NCBI GenBank assembly: GCA_004794785.1 | Contig: SJOL01007024.1 | Span: 590,458-654,457 of the forward strand | Source: Opisthorchis felineus | Lineage: Eukaryota > Platyhelminthes > Trematoda > Opisthorchiida > Opisthorchiidae | Direction: 5' to 3' | DNA length: 64,000 bases | Shown: in pieces, positions 1 to 12,610 of the stretch | How the letters are laid out: every line of letters begins with the position of its first letter | Position numbering within the stretch: the stretch's first letter is position 1 | The notes under the pieces: generated by a model | Seen by the model: only the letters and a program-made list of their open reading frames with translations | Told to the model about the DNA's origin: nothing | The model's database searches: none | Position numbers and translations under genes: made by a program

Positions 1-244
1 TTTGCAGAATAAATTCTAATCTGCGGACAGCTGTTTGCCCTTAGGTCTCTTTCGGATTACAGACACGCTGTTGATTTTCACTCACATGAGTTTAGCGTCA
101 CAGTTGTACACTTAGCGGTTCGCGACATTTAGAGTAACCTTACGCCCAAAGTGTGGATCACACTGCCGCAACAAGACGCACTTAAATGCAGTCTTACTCA
201 TAAAATGTGCGACTATTTTATGGTCAAATTACGGACTAAACTAT

Positions 245-445
245 GTTCAAGCTCAGGTGCTAAGGCGTGAACTTACTGACCAGAAGGTCCGTGGTTCGAA
301 TCCGACCTGTGCATCTCGACCGCTCCTGACTAGGCTCGGGCAACTTGGCAGTATCTCAGCCCTCGTGCTTCCTCCGGGTGGCACGACAGCTAGGCATCAA
401 AATGGTGTTGCATTTGAAAGACGACTGGTTCTACTTACTAGCTAA
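245..445 (+). repeat. family D tRNA-derived SINE
   Basis: A box B motif (GGTTCGAATCC near 292) is followed by a tail shared with the other copies: CTAGGCTCGGGCAACTTGG, ATCTCAGCCCTCGTGCTTCC and GACAGCTAGGCATC. Confidence 0.6.
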
Positions 446-1469
446 ATTCAGAAATACGCTGCAAGGTATAGTGTCGTTGATTGTGGCGCATTTACCTCTA
501 GTGAACACACGTGGATTCACTAATTTTATGACAAATAAATTTCAGCCAACTTATGAGTAGTGTGTCACGTTTAGACAACTTTAGTGGACGCTCAGGTATC
601 GGTCGAGATCAATGGCGTTTTTTCCGGTCACCACAACTGCTAATGACACGTACAGCCGTCTTGAAGTTTCAGAACTAAATTGTGGAAGGCACCATTCATA
701 GTTGTACGGCGGGAGAGTGCGATCCAGGACAGCTTTTAGTATCTGTCAACTATCTGCAGTACACTACCAGAAAGTGGACACAAGACACCAGGTTGCGTGA
801 CAGTGAAACGTGCTTGCTAATCTGTTGTCTGGTAATCTTCTGAGCGGAACGTTTGAGTAGGCCAGACTATCGTTTGGTTCATTCTCGAAAGATTCTGGTA
901 ACCCGGGGCAAAGATGAACTGGGGAGGTGGAAAAGTTGGCTGTACTTTGTTTCATTGTGAAAACCTAACATAGCCTTCATAATGTACTATCAATACACGC
1001 CTTTGTTAATGACACAGATTATCCCAGCAACTCTAGGTTTCAATATGAAAGTTGGTAATATTTTTAAAATCAAACTAATTTGTTCCCTATGGAGAAAGAT
1101 AGAAACGTCAATTTGGGGGGGGGGGTGAAGTTTATTGAAATGTTTCAGTTAGCTTCGTAATCAAATCAAATAAAAATCAATAGTCGTTGAGAAAAGGGAT
1201 TATTTTGAATTGAGATATTGTCTGTGAAAATTCACTGGTTTTCCATCATTAATCCCACAGTTTTCGCCCAAACCGAGTGCTTTTGGTTCTCAGTCGAGCA
1301 GTATTGAAACTGCAAACGAGCGGAATGGCTAGTTTGAACCAGCAACAGACATTGTTTTCAATGGAAATTCCATCTGATAAGTGCTCACTTGAGGGGTCAG
1401 TCAACAAATGTGTCCCTTGACGACGTGGGTCCCGTTACTGGAGAATGAGTGGGGCTATATGTTGTCAAA

Positions 1470-1650
1470 GTGCGAGCTAATAACGTTGTGGTCGAACGAT
1501 TAGGACTTCAAACTACTGGCCTGGGGGTCATGGGTTCGAGACTCTCTGGAGTTTTGTGAGATGCATACTGCTCAGGATTTTCAGCAAGCTGTACAGTGGT
1601 TCTAGGCTTTCCAGTATTAGACGAATGTCCCATTGAAATTTCCCAGATCT
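1470..1650 (+). repeat. family B copy, degenerate
   Basis: A GGGTTCGAGAC box-B-like motif near 1532 is followed by GTGAGATGCATACTGCTCAGG and GCTGTACAGTGGTTC, the family B order. The ribozyme core is no longer recognisable. Confidence 0.45.
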
Positions 1651-2690
1651 CCTCACACGATCACTGGTCACTGTCACCACACGTTGTCACAACTTGACAG
1701 CAGGACGTAGGAGGATGTGGCTAGGACTGAAATAGCCGTCTACTTCGTATTTTGTCCTGGTTGGGATCAATCAGGTGGATGTGGTAGGTCGATAACACAA
1801 CTTTTTGACTGTTTTCAGCGTTTACCGCACTCTGTTACACGTGTGGTTGGTAGCGGCACGGTAAGCGGCAGGACTGGACAGGCGTCCGCTAAAATGTCAC
1901 CTGGACACCCATACAAATGCATGCTCCGAGGCCAATTGACTAGGGATAGTTATAAATTGTCCCGTATTTTTTACTTCGATGTTACCAACATCAGTATCAC
2001 CCCCTTTGTCTGCTTCAAACCATCAAACCACATTGCTATTGCAAAGTATTGTTCCATCAGATTTCACTGTGGGCGTATCCCAGCCAAACCAATCCATACG
2101 CAGTCAAAACAAACCCACAGACGTGGCCGGATAGGATATCAGTAACTGTAATTTGGCAACAGTCTTGCATAAAACACTTACATGGACAGTAAATAGGCCG
2201 ACGGTGGGTGGAATTGAAATTTACCGTTCTCTTCGATTCTGTGTCTTTCACTGGATCCGGAAACGATGCATTGTGAAAGTCTAGTCGCACCGGTGGACCA
2301 GTGGACGTGTTCCCTTGGGGCAGGGAACTCTAATGAAATTTACGACGATATCATAACAAGAAAAAAATGAATGTCGTGTACTTCAAACACAAAGTGAAAC
2401 TGCAGACTGCGGAATTTGATGAAAGTTGATGAAGCTGACGTGTACCTCCCTGTGAACTTTGCAATCACCTCAGCGGAGAAATCTTATCGGTTGGTGAGCA
2501 CCGGTCACAGAGCTGACTTGCTGGGATTGCATAGGCCACTTGAACGAAACACACTCATTTGTACACAGTTTGGTTTTAACGGGAGGTTCAACTCACTCCC
2601 AGCTGATCGTCCCGTTTATGATATTCTTCAAATGAATGTGCTGCACTAAGGCCACTTCATGTTCCTGTTGACACCACATTCGAGACATTG
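1650..2690. other. no clear gene
   Basis: Contains a 142-codon frame (1717-2145, plus) and a weak minus-strand exon-like stretch (about 2176-2283), neither with convincing splice sites or composition. Confidence 0.4.
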
Positions 2691-2695
2691 TAGTA

Positions 2696-2960
2696 TATTT
2701 TATTGGAGGAACACTATTCATAAGTTTGCTGAAAACCTTTGGATAGCCCATGACCGGTTCGTCCTGTTTTTGGGGCTCATCGGGAAGGCGCAGTCCCCGT
2801 CAAACTTATATTTTGCTTGAACAGGAAACTGGATAACTCCACTCATTTGCATACCAGTTTGGTTTTCAAGGAAGACTCAGTTGAATCTCAGCTGAACTCG
2901 TCGCTTGTGATATCCTGATGTTTCGTTCCATTGGAAGTGTCGGTAATTTACAATGCTGTC
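2696..2960 (-). repeat. family A copy, degenerate
   Basis: Shares TTCATAAGTTTGCTGAAAAC...TTTTTGGGGCTCAT and the GAAGACTCAGTTGAATCTC arm with other copies. The core reads CCGATGA and GAAC. Confidence 0.5.
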
Positions 2961-3135
2961 CCCCCGAAACAGTCCCTTCGGAGTATGTTGTTCCTTTCTG
3001 GTGGTTTCTAAATTAAAGACTGGTATTCCGGTAGCTTAGGTGCACCGCTTGTAGCAAGTGCATTAATGTACGAGTTAAAAGTACATGTTTAAACTCACTT
3101 AACCGCCAAATTTTAAAACAGTGTTGCTGTTTCAG

Positions 3136-3242
3136 GGACGTAATTTGGTTACTGCGTCAGCCAACCAGTTAGACCGAAAATACCGGTCTTCATCCAACTC
3201 ATCAGGGAATTCGTTCCACTCGTCCATGGTTGACGCTCACAA
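3136..3242 (+). CDS. possible internal exon, 35 codons
   Basis: A TTGCTGTTTCAG acceptor opens a phase-0 frame with a Ser/Asn-rich peptide (GRNLVTASANQLDRKY ... SSGNSFHSSMVDAH) that reaches a weak donor (CACAA|GTTAGT). There is no partner exon nearby. Support is limited to the acceptor and composition. Confidence 0.2.
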
Positions 3243-3244
3243 GT

Positions 3245-5685
3245 TAGTTTATCGATGTTTTCGATATAGACCTAACTGGTCCTCACCGAAAGCACGTACA
3301 TATGATAAGTTCTAATTAGTTTAGCATGAAATGTTTATTTCTTTAAAAAAACAATACATCAACAGAGCTGTTATGTTCCTCTGCTCTGTACCTCTGAATG
3401 ACCCGATTCCAACAGCCTTCCAGAATATCTGTATGAACCCCATTCATTTTGCGTTGATTGACAAGATGTGTTACACAGCACCGGTGAAAAGTATACCACT
3501 GTTTTAGGTCACCGGATACTGCGAGGACAGAGGGAGTTAGCCCAGTTGTTCCGGAAACGCAGCCCCATTTCATCGTGGCTGGCTAGCTTCTGGTGGAACG
3601 TATACTTCAAAGCAGTCGGGTTTCATAAGGGCACACACACTGTCCATTCAGACAATAGTCTCATTGTGACCAGAATCAGTCAGTGGGATTCTGCGCTAAC
3701 TAATTCCTTTCTGTACTAAAGTGGTAATATGTTTTTGTAATTTCTGTGCCACTGGAAGTTAGCCCCTTGCCTTTCACACCGCTTTTTTGCGTAATGCAGT
3801 GATTACAGTCCGTTTTCTAAACCAATGCAAACACTGGAAGGTCAAATCGTTGAAGTAAACGTTTTTACAAAGCTTATGACTTGGTTGTTTCTAAATTGCA
3901 CAGAATAAACTTGACACAAACCGTGTGCATTACCAGAGCTATTCCGGGCCGTTTCATGCCACACGGTTCTTTTCGAGTTGTAGCGGAAACTGTCGTTAGA
4001 CTTTTTTAATGAGGAAGCCGGCTCCCTTCATTTTATGCCTCATGTCGAGACGACTGGAATATGGGTGGTTTGGATATTGTTCCACCCTCCTACGTATGTC
4101 CTCACTTTGCATTCTATGTACTTACGCACTCAAGTGCACTGGACCCATGAACTTTCAAGTAAGTATTGATAAGATTTCGTGATGTCAACTCTTAACATCC
4201 GTAGATGAGGCTGAGTGGTAGCTAACGTCTACACTAGCCCTGTTGAGAGTCGTCATACACGACAACCCATGCCTAAGGACCACGAGTTTATTTTTTCAAA
4301 AATTTCATTTTACCCAACTATTTATGAAAACACATGCTTAGATTTCACCAGAGCAGCATTATTCAAGGCTGGGAGAAATCTGGGATTCGCAAATGATGAT
4401 CAGTTGAGATTGGGGAAGAATTCCGAGAACGGAACCGGGATCCAACTTTTTTGAAGGCTCAAGCCATAACATGAGAACACGGCCTGCAACACAGGGGAGA
4501 AGCTATTTCGCCAGGATGGACACCAGAACTCTGGACAACTTAAGGAAGGTGGAAACGTAGTGGTTGGTCATGGTTGGTAAGATCAGGAAACCATCCACAT
4601 ATGAGGATGGGGAATTCTTGAAAAAAAAGTTTCCAAGTTCAGGCCATAGTGTTGGTCGATTTGGATGGTTGTAAGAGGCACATGACAAGTGGACTGAGTC
4701 CTAGAGAGCAAGTTCCATGCAAAATAAGTGAGATCCGATCATAGATGACAGAGTCCATTGTGCCAAGGCAAAGAAAAGACTGGAAGACGTATCTCGTTTT
4801 AATGGAAATATGGACAAACGCGTGACGGCTGATGGGGATCACTGTCGAAGCTGAGGCAAATACTGCGTAATTATTTAATATTCATTGTGTAGCAGGAATT
4901 CAACATCCCATAGGAATCGGGAATGGGAGGAACGGTGAGAGAACTTTTGTACGACTTTAGGAGGATCGTCTTCTCAAGTGGGCGCACCAGACAGATGGTC
5001 AGCCTTTCGGCCCTGTTGATTATAGCCGTGCAGGATTTTTACGCATTTACGTAGTCCTAACGTGTGCGTGGACACCGCTTTGTGGTTAAATGCAATTCCA
5101 CGATCCCTGTCTTTCATGGACTTCAGAACCACATAGTTTTTGAGACTCCGAAGAGTTAACTTTCGTAGATGGATAGTGACAACTAGGATGGGTGTGTCAC
5201 AGTGAGCGAACAGCTGCGTGCAACGATGTTGCCATAGTTACCGTGCTCATACAAGGTGCCCATTTATCGCTGGTCCGGTGCGTTGGGCTGGCTTCCCATG
5301 TAAGGGGCGTGGGAAAAGAACCACGGTGCGGAAATCTATTGGCTAACGTATGGCTCAGTTTAGCCTATAACCATGGCAACACTGCAGTTGCCGCGCTGAC
5401 CTCATGAGTATGATGGGCCTGAAGGAAAACCGTTGATAAAAAGAATACCCAAACCACACAACTGGCCCAGCTTGATTGAACAACATTATGAACTGTGCGA
5501 TAATAGCTACGGCACCGTAGACTTAATGAATGTGTCGGAATCCAGATAGTGTCAGGCGGCCAGTCTCATATCACCCAGACGAAACAGGCATAACATGTTT
5601 TGGCTACAGAGCACCAGCCTACTTACATTCGATACAATTGACATTCGGAGAACTATATTCCAATACGCATATGTGAAGTTACCAT
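3245..5685. other. mostly unique sequence, nothing recognised
   Basis: Short frames only. A GTAAGT site at 4158 follows a short open frame but lacks an acceptor of quality. Confidence 0.4.
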
Positions 5686-5689
5686 GACA

Positions 5690-5815
5690 ATTGGCGAGTA
5701 GAACATAAGGGTGCCGGAAACTCGGGGACTGCGCCTACCTGATGAGCCCCAAGAAGGTCGAAACAGGCTGTCAGAGTTTTCAGCAACCTTATGAGTAGTG
5801 TATTACGTCTATGCC
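5690..5815 (+). repeat. family A copy
   Basis: Stem I entry GCGCCTAC, CTGATGA (5739-5745), GCCCCAAGAAGG and GAAAC are present, but the segment carrying ACCGGTCGTG is shortened to ACAGG, so the cleavage site is lost. Confidence 0.6.
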
Positions 5816-5819
5816 ATGA

Positions 5820-7670
5820 CAACTTTTTTTGCCACCCAGCTGCCGCACAGTATTTCACCGTATAACCGTTCCTGTAGTTTAACTAATCAACAACTTCTAA
5901 TACGATCCGCATGAGCTACGATCATCGGACTTTCGGGACAAGTCAGAAAGAACAGACCAGTTACCGTTCGATTTCGAAAGATACAGATATTGGAATTCAA
6001 AACCTAAGAATAACTGCGTTGCGAGTCACGTTATTGTCCAGGATCCGATATGAACATCGTGTCACTTGATTCTGGAAGCTTGTAATGGCTGTTCACTGTG
6101 TCGGTGAGCGTTGACTGAGCCTTGTGCGCGGATAACGCACAAGTCACCAACGGGATACTCCTGTGGGAGAACTTCGTAGTTGACCTTCATCAGGGAGAAG
6201 AGTTACGAGTTGACTATTGCAAGCAAAACAAAGCCTGTTTGATTTGGAGCAACAAATTTGATCCAAATAAACTAGAAACACCGTGTAAATACGAAGGTTA
6301 GACGGTTGCATCTACAACCCTAGCTTTAAAATGAAGGCAGTAGTTTACACAGAAAGTGGAGGTGAATGAAGACATATTAACGTGAAATTTGGTCTGTGAT
6401 AGGTATGAAACAGATTACGCGAAAGTGAACAGTGAGTATTTGAACGGGGTTAACTTCAAGACCGTTGCATGAGAAGAGAGCATATTTAGTTTACTGTTGA
6501 TGACCATGTGTGAGACCCGGAAAGTCTACGGAGGATGAGTAAGGTATCCACCGTCGACGTTAACAGCAACCTTTGAGTATGATAGCATGCAATTTGTTAT
6601 AGCTGACTGCTGTCCCCACTCCAGTGCCTAGTGCCGGAAAATAGACTGACCGACAAGGAACACAACAGCCTTATTGCGAGCAAGCGAGTGAGTGCGCAAA
6701 GTACAACGGTCTCGCGCTATATATTCAGGGGGCACTGTCTGACCTTGATCGAAGGCTGTCTCGCACTGCCTGAATTTCACACAAGGCTGTCTAGCGCTAT
6801 GCTTTGAAGGGAGGGCACTGTTGGACCTCGATCCAAGGCTATCTGACCGGCGTTTAGTGGTTTTGAGGGTTTCGGGTATTCTGGGATAGTCTTCAGGAAT
6901 CTGACCTTTCCGACACAGTTTTCTCAGATTGCACAGTTTCGTGGACCAAGCGGAATCCCAGAAGTGCAGCATCTCTCTTACATACATAGAGCCAGGTTGT
7001 TATGCAGCGTGAGTCTGTCAATGACACTGGAGGCAAGAGGAATGCAAACCACTGACCATCTCACTTTCCAAGACATTTTCTATCATTCAGTTACTAACGG
7101 GTACTACTGGAAACCTCTTTGAGCATATGTGGTCCATGTAATGGTGTAAGGAAGGAAACGCTTCGCTGCGGAGTTGTTTATTATAAAACGCCAACTAAAC
7201 GGTTACAGCCTATTGGACAGGAATGTTAAACTCTCATTTGCATGTTGTTTTTAAAAAACGGAATATCCATCTTCTTCTCGAACGCGTTTTCTTGAACTCT
7301 CCTGGATATTCATTGACTATCGCACAATTGCAAGCAAAAACTGTAAAGTAGTTCCACAAATTCCGTAATAAATCCCACCTTCCATTAGATCAAGGCGAAG
7401 TTACGAGAACACACATGCTACTCGCATGCGTCATCAGTAGCACCCACAGTTACAATGGTATCAAATCAGAGAAAACCACAATAGACCACCCAATACAGTT
7501 CTTGGCCACCCACGTACATTACACACCTAGATTATCTAAAGACATAGAATTAACGATACAGATTACTGCTACTTAGTGCACCTGAGATAAACCAGCTCAG
7601 CTATCCAACTGACTTCGGTTCTGATACAAACTAGAATTCGGTTGACGCAGTTCTAAAGAAAACACCTACT
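5820..7670. other. no clear gene; GC-richer patch at 6.65-6.9 kb
   Basis: A 119-codon minus frame (6628-6987) contains internally similar segments (GACAGTGCCC... / GCCTTGGATCG...) and a TATATA motif. It looks like repeat or promoter-type sequence rather than a gene. Confidence 0.35.
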
Positions 7671-7677
7671 CACCTAC

Positions 7678-7796
7678 CTCTGATCATCATGGGAAAGACT
7701 CGGTGTGCAAAGCTTGGAGTGGCCAAGTTCGGAATGACATCCTCAATGCTGGCTCTGACTGAGGCGAGTCGCAGTAATCCTTGGGTCCGCATGCCC
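7678..7796 (-). CDS. possible internal exon, 39 codons
   Basis: Read on the minus strand, an acceptor after TGTATTTCTTTTCAG opens a 119-nt segment closed by the donor GAG|GTAGGTGAG. Only one frame is open; it starts with 1 nt and ends with 1 nt of split codons. The peptide begins GMRTQGLLRLASV and ends FAHRVFPMMIR. Composition looks coding, but a 39-codon open frame is not rare by chance. Product unknown. It could belong with the candidate exon at 9417-9485. Confidence 0.4.
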
Positions 7797-7949
7797 CTGA
7801 AAAGAAATACACGTGAATTTCACCGGAACTAATGAATTTTCACGTACACGAGGAAGCTGAGAGGGATTGTCAATCGAGGTGGCTCCATATCGAGGCACTT
7901 TGAACAGGGTGTCACTTAGCACAAGAGGAAATTCATAGTAGAGGGGAGA

Positions 7950-8155
7950 ACGTCCGTCGATCCCATAACATCGAAAGCGTTTATCATGTTTTAAAAGAAA
8001 TATCTGTTTCCCGATGTACCTTGGAACTCGGTCTGAAAGTTCGAAAAATTGGCTACCTGAGGCAATTATTCACAGTATTTCATAGCAGACCGGATGAAAA
8101 CAGATAATGCGATGGATGTGTTTCACGACATCTCTAAATTCAAGAGCTTGGATGA
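7950..8155 (+). repeat. interspersed repeat shared with 21.99 kb
   Basis: GATCCCATAACATCGAAAGCG, TGTTTCCCGATGTACC, ATAGCAGACCGGATGAAAAC and GATAATGCGATGGATG have counterparts in the same order at 21985-22140. Confidence 0.4.
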
Positions 8156-8445
8156 CTGTCCACGGCCAAAAAAAATAGATTTTCGACAGCCCACGACCAG
8201 TTTTCCCCTTCTTGGGGCTCATCAGGTAGGCGTAGTCCCCTAGTTTACGTCAACCTTATGTTCTACTTGAACCCAAATTGGACTGATTTCGAGAAATACA
8301 CTCATTTGCAAATCAATTTGATTTTCACGAGAGGCTCAACTGAATCTCTCGTTTATGAGATTCTTCAAATGAATGTGCTGCACAAAGGCCGCCTCGTGTT
8401 TCAGTTGGTACGATATTCGAGTTATCGCAGCATATTTTCATGAAG
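8155..8445 (-). repeat. family A copy
   Basis: Nearly the same 5' half as the copy at 18.8 kb (TACTTGAACCCAAATTGGAC...). CTGATGA (8225-8219) is intact, but GAAA has changed to AAAA and the stem II closing bases have changed. Confidence 0.6.
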
Positions 8446-8559
8446 AAAACTACGCACAAGGTTGCAAACAAATCTGGTTCTTGCGGGAGATTCACCTGGA
8501 ACCCAGCTGAATCTCTCGATGGCATAAAAGTGAAAATGTCACTAAAGTTTTATAGACGC

Positions 8560-8860
8560 AATACACTACTCATAAGGTTGCTGAAGGCTCTTCGAGAGCT
8601 CACGGATGATTTCGCCCTTTTTGGGGCTCATCAGGTAGGCGGGAGTTTCCGTCAGCCTTGTTTTACTTGGACCCAAATTGGACAGATCTCGACAAATACA
8701 TTCATTCGCGTATCAACTGGGTTTTCACGGGAGACTCAAGTGAATCTCTCGGTAATGATATTCTTCATCTGAATGTGCTGCACGATAGAGTCTCCCGTGA
8801 AAACCCAGTCGATATGCAAATGAGTGTATTTGTCGATAAGAAAGATATTGTTTTGGCTCC
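8560..8860 (-). repeat. family A copy with inverted arms
   Basis: CTGATGA (8634-8628), a GCCC/GGGC stem II and GAAA (8613-8610) are intact in the reverse complement, but the cleavage-site side reads ATCATCC instead of ACCGGTC. A 48-nt arm at 8689-8736 is repeated inverted at 8787-8836, giving a foldback. Confidence 0.6.
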
Positions 8861-8934
8861 ATAACATACCTCCAAACTGATTTTTTTAGCTGACGCACCA
8901 AGAGGAACGGATACGTGTTGATCTATTATCGATG

Positions 8935-9010
8935 ATAATAAGCCACTCGTGGCCGACTGCTTGCCCAGAGGTCACCGGTTCGAATCGTCCTCAAGATTCG
9001 TCAGATGTTT
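8935..9010 (+). repeat. family B tRNA-like head fragment
   Basis: CACTCGTGGCCGACTG and ACCGGTTCGAATCGTCC match the tRNA-like part of family B, including the B box. The ribozyme part is absent. Confidence 0.35.
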
Positions 9011-9416
9011 ACCCCTAAAGATTTCCGATAATCGTAGATAGATGAAGCACAGATTGGCTCCACATGGGAGGACAAAATCTCAGTTAAAAAGGATGAAACA
9101 GTTGTACGGTGATTCTAGGCTTTTCGTTACAGACTGAATTCACTTAACCAACGAAAGTTTGATTGATGCGTTTGTGATTTGTGGATCACAATACTAACAA
9201 TCATAACAGTTCATTCCGATTCACACCGCACATCTCTGTAAGCAAATTGCTCACGCTATAAGAACACCATCACGCCTGACATCAAGATCTGTTGAACAAC
9301 AAAATCGACTTGAAGTTGACATCAAACGGAAATACGTCTAGTTAGTGTGTACAGAACCAGAAATGACTGTTGGACAGACAGGATAGAACACACATGATAA
9401 AAAGCTGTTTACCTAC

Positions 9417-9485
9417 CTGAAATTCATTCGCCATACTGATGACAGAATCATTTGCCATCTGAGAATAGTCCTGCCAACGAGTGGC
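9417..9485 (-). CDS. possible internal exon, 23 codons
   Basis: The minus-strand acceptor GTCTAG and donor CAG|GTAGGT enclose 69 nt. The phase-0 reading (ATRWQDYSQMANDSVISM, then ANEFQ) looks protein-like. A second frame is also open and would match the phase of the exon at 7678-7796, so the true frame is unresolved. Unique sequence surrounds it. Product unknown. Confidence 0.35.
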
Positions 9486-10164
9486 CTAGACGAAAACCAT
9501 CAAAAGTATACATGGCTAACTCCAGATAAAAGTACTTTGCATGTATTTAACGAGCAAGTGAAAATGACAGGGAAAAGAACAGGTGGGGTGAGAGAGATTA
9601 CTTATTGCGAGCTATTGGGGTGTGAGCGTCAGCAGATGTTCGTGATGGTGAAGCATGTTGACGTGTAAGAACTAGTGAGGTGTGCATGAATCAAGTAAGT
9701 TATTCAGTTACGTTCTTGTGAGGCTCCCAACGGTTTCCGGCAGAGTGCAAAGTGCAACACGCCAAGATGAAATTTCAAATTAATAACCGCTTATGTGTTT
9801 ATGTGTGCGAAACGTTTTGTGTGACTTGAAGAATATAACAATCTGGTTTGCAACCATGTTCTACCGCATGCAAGTTTAAAGCAGCAACATGAAAAAAGTT
9901 AGCACGGCCTTGTGAACGAAAATCAGTCAAGCAAGAAAGGAAACAACTATTGTATGTATTAGCAATACAACGTACAAAATTACTGATCCCACGCTGTGCT
10001 TAATTGACGTGCGATGCATGAGACCGTGAACAGAGGTAACCACAACGATTATCCTTCATTGAGGCAATGCTCTAGATTATCTATGCACATGACTTAGGGT
10101 TAGGGTGATCAGAGCTCCAGGTCATTTTCTCCGGGAAATTTTGCCATAGGGGTGCCAGCTAATC

Positions 10165-10290
10165 GTAATGCTGACCAGTTGCTCATAGCCGAAAGGTTAA
10201 GTGTTGAACTAGAAGCCGGTTGGTCGAGTGTTCACACTCACTGGGATTTCGTGGGATGCGCACTGTTGATGGTTCACGGGAGAATCAGCT
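10165..10290 (+). repeat. family B fragment
   Basis: Contains the GCTCATAGCCGAAAGGTTAA-type head and GTGGGATGCGCACTGTTGATG, a decayed form of the stem I / core entry of family B. Confidence 0.3.
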
Positions 10291-10590
10291 AAAATTCACG
10301 TGCATCCCTCGTTTACGGTATTGTTCACCAGGTTTTTTACTGCAATATGCGTACCAACTGGCACCGAAACTAGAAATATGCTTGGTGAAATTCGGGGATT
10401 AGGGCTTTGTGATGGGCCGCAATAAAGGTAAAACCGGTAGTGGATTGCCTAGAGTTCTTGTCGACTTTGTGAGTAGTACTGGGGCAAACCTCGATACCCC
10501 AAATGATGTATGAGGTGGCCTTAGTGCAGCGCATTTTATTCATGTTCAGGTGAATATTCCGTGATGTCACACTTGGCTCGGCAAAAATAC

Positions 10591-10681
10591 CTGACCTTAT
10601 TTGACAAAATCCAAAGACAAACGTGAGCCAGACAATTACGAAACCTATACTCAAACACTCGGTTCCCTTTGCTTTGTACAT
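10591..10681 (-). CDS. possible first exon with hydrophobic leader
   Basis: A minus-strand ATG opens 30 codons that begin MYKAKGTECLSIGFVIVWLT and continue FVFGFCQIRS, a signal-peptide-like or membrane-anchor-like stretch. A GTATTT donor follows the sequence AAGGTCAG. The frame also runs on unspliced for a total of 103 codons. No second exon can be assigned with confidence. The call rests mainly on the continuous hydrophobic core after a charged start. Confidence 0.25.
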
Positions 10682-11601
10682 GGATCAGTTGTACCTAAAC
10701 CTTTTGCCCGCGTTTTCCCATTGAATGGAAGACTACTATTGTTGGTCTATTTCTCAGTGTGATTCTCAGCTCCATTCCAACAAATATCCTAGGATGAACG
10801 GTGCGTGAGGTCCGACTTTCATTCGCCACTTTGTGTCACACCGAACTCGGACAGGTCTTTGGATCTGAAGACATTTGACTGTCTCCAACATATTACACGA
10901 AGTCTGTTGCGTTTCCTAACCTTTAAAACATTTTTTTTATTTCAGTGACGAACGTAACCGTAGTTACGTATGGCATAAAAACAGTAGAGATATTTGCAAT
11001 CGGGTTACACTAAACACACTGTCATCAAAAAGGTTGACTGCAGCGCAACACAAATGGTCAACGAACCAATCCGAAGGGCCATCAGAAATAAGTTGTCCGA
11101 CGAACCAATCGCATGCAATGTAAACGAACTACAATACAATACAAACGGACGAATGAATTTGCCATATAGCTGTACCTCAATCAGCCAGCCACGTCAAGTG
11201 ATAGCAGGTACTCTTTAACACTATAAAAACACACGCAGGTAAGGGGTTATTCACCCACCCGCGCACTCATAGCATATTCTCATTTGGTGACGAAATATTT
11301 GCAGGCTAATTGGCAGGCTTGGGGGAAAGATCGGTGGCCACGTGATCAGTAACCAGTAGTACGCCACAACTGACCTCTGGTTTTGAAGCTAGGCTAGAAC
11401 TTGATTAGGTACTAGTGCTGCCTTGGCCAACTCCTCTCTGACCAATTCCAGCTAGTTTCTATGACTAAACTAGTGCTTCGGCACTTTATGCGGTATCTTC
11501 GAACTCTTGAGCATCAAGTCTTATTTTTATTCACAACCATCCATTTGAAATTATGAACTGGGTGTATAATAATGTCCAGTCGATATACATGAAGAACTTA
11601 C

Positions 11602-11650
11602 ATAAGCAAAGTTACGTGTCTGAGATTTTTAAGAGGTGGAACTTCCATAC
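11602..11650 (-). CDS. possible short internal exon
   Basis: On the minus strand, 49 nt between an acceptor (AACTGACCAG) and a strong donor (CTTAT|GTAAGTTC) encode MEVPPLKNLRHVTLL with 2 split nt at each end. It is short and could be chance. It lies between the other minus-strand coding-like blocks at 9.4 and 12.6 kb. Confidence 0.25.
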
Positions 11651-12610
11651 CTGGTCAGTTCAATAGCAGCTGAGTATATACTGCACCAGTTTTATTCCGT
11701 ATCTCAACCAAGTATCATAAACATCATAGTAAACTGAATTCTCGCCTTCTGACTGCATTACCTGGTCTATTACTGGGTCTAGAGCTAGCGGGACTGAGTA
11801 ACAGTGACAAAGTGGCTTAAACTTTGATCCACAGGGCCACTGCCAACCAGAATGACGCCAATAAAAACACATCCACATTCATGCTACCAGGGAAATTCCA
11901 CAGAGTTCAAGCATGCATGCCTAGTGTCGCCGTTTTGTCCAGGACAGGTACACAGAAGTGAACGTACATTCACTGCTGTTGTGAGTAGGAATCAGCAAAA
12001 TATCGATCCAGTGACATAATGATCTGTTTTCGACCCCACAGCTTACGCGTGTCTGCTTAACCTAACGGGCACTTTTTCTCTTGTATAGCCACTCAGTAAA
12101 CACTCCTCATCCATTATCATCACTTGAGTACTGTTCAGCCACATTGAGATGATGCTGATCGGCCAGTACGACTGAATATCCGAGGTCTGGATTTGGGTCC
12201 CACTGGCTTTGCTGCCACCATGCGAGGTTCCTTAGCTAAGAGCGATCGAAAAGAACCTCATTGAGTTATCTCCTTGTTCATGATGAAAACAAATCACTGG
12301 GCTGTGTATAACAGCGGCCCGTTGGCCTTCTCCTCTACTGAAGTTGCCATTCCCATTGTTGAAGTTGTTCTAGTACAGTGTTTGCTGGCTATTCTAACGA
12401 TCACCCCTCCAAGGGGTCGGGCGATTTGTGGATCGCTTTGCTTTATAAGTAGTTTCGGGTGGTGGAGGGATTTTCTGCTTTTTCGTGCGGTCTGTATTTC
12501 GAAGAGTCACTCAGCGTCAGACCCTCTCATTTTTAGCTGACTGGTTGCTTTCATTTCGTACTCTATTCACGGGTGTATCGATCGTGAAGATAGCAGATGC
12601 GAAATCGGAA

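Noticed and set aside
4008..4157. Plus-strand first exon ending at GTAAGT
   Set aside because: No matching downstream exon and unremarkable composition.
10094..10105. Two TTAGGG units
   Set aside because: Only two copies, so not an interstitial telomere array.
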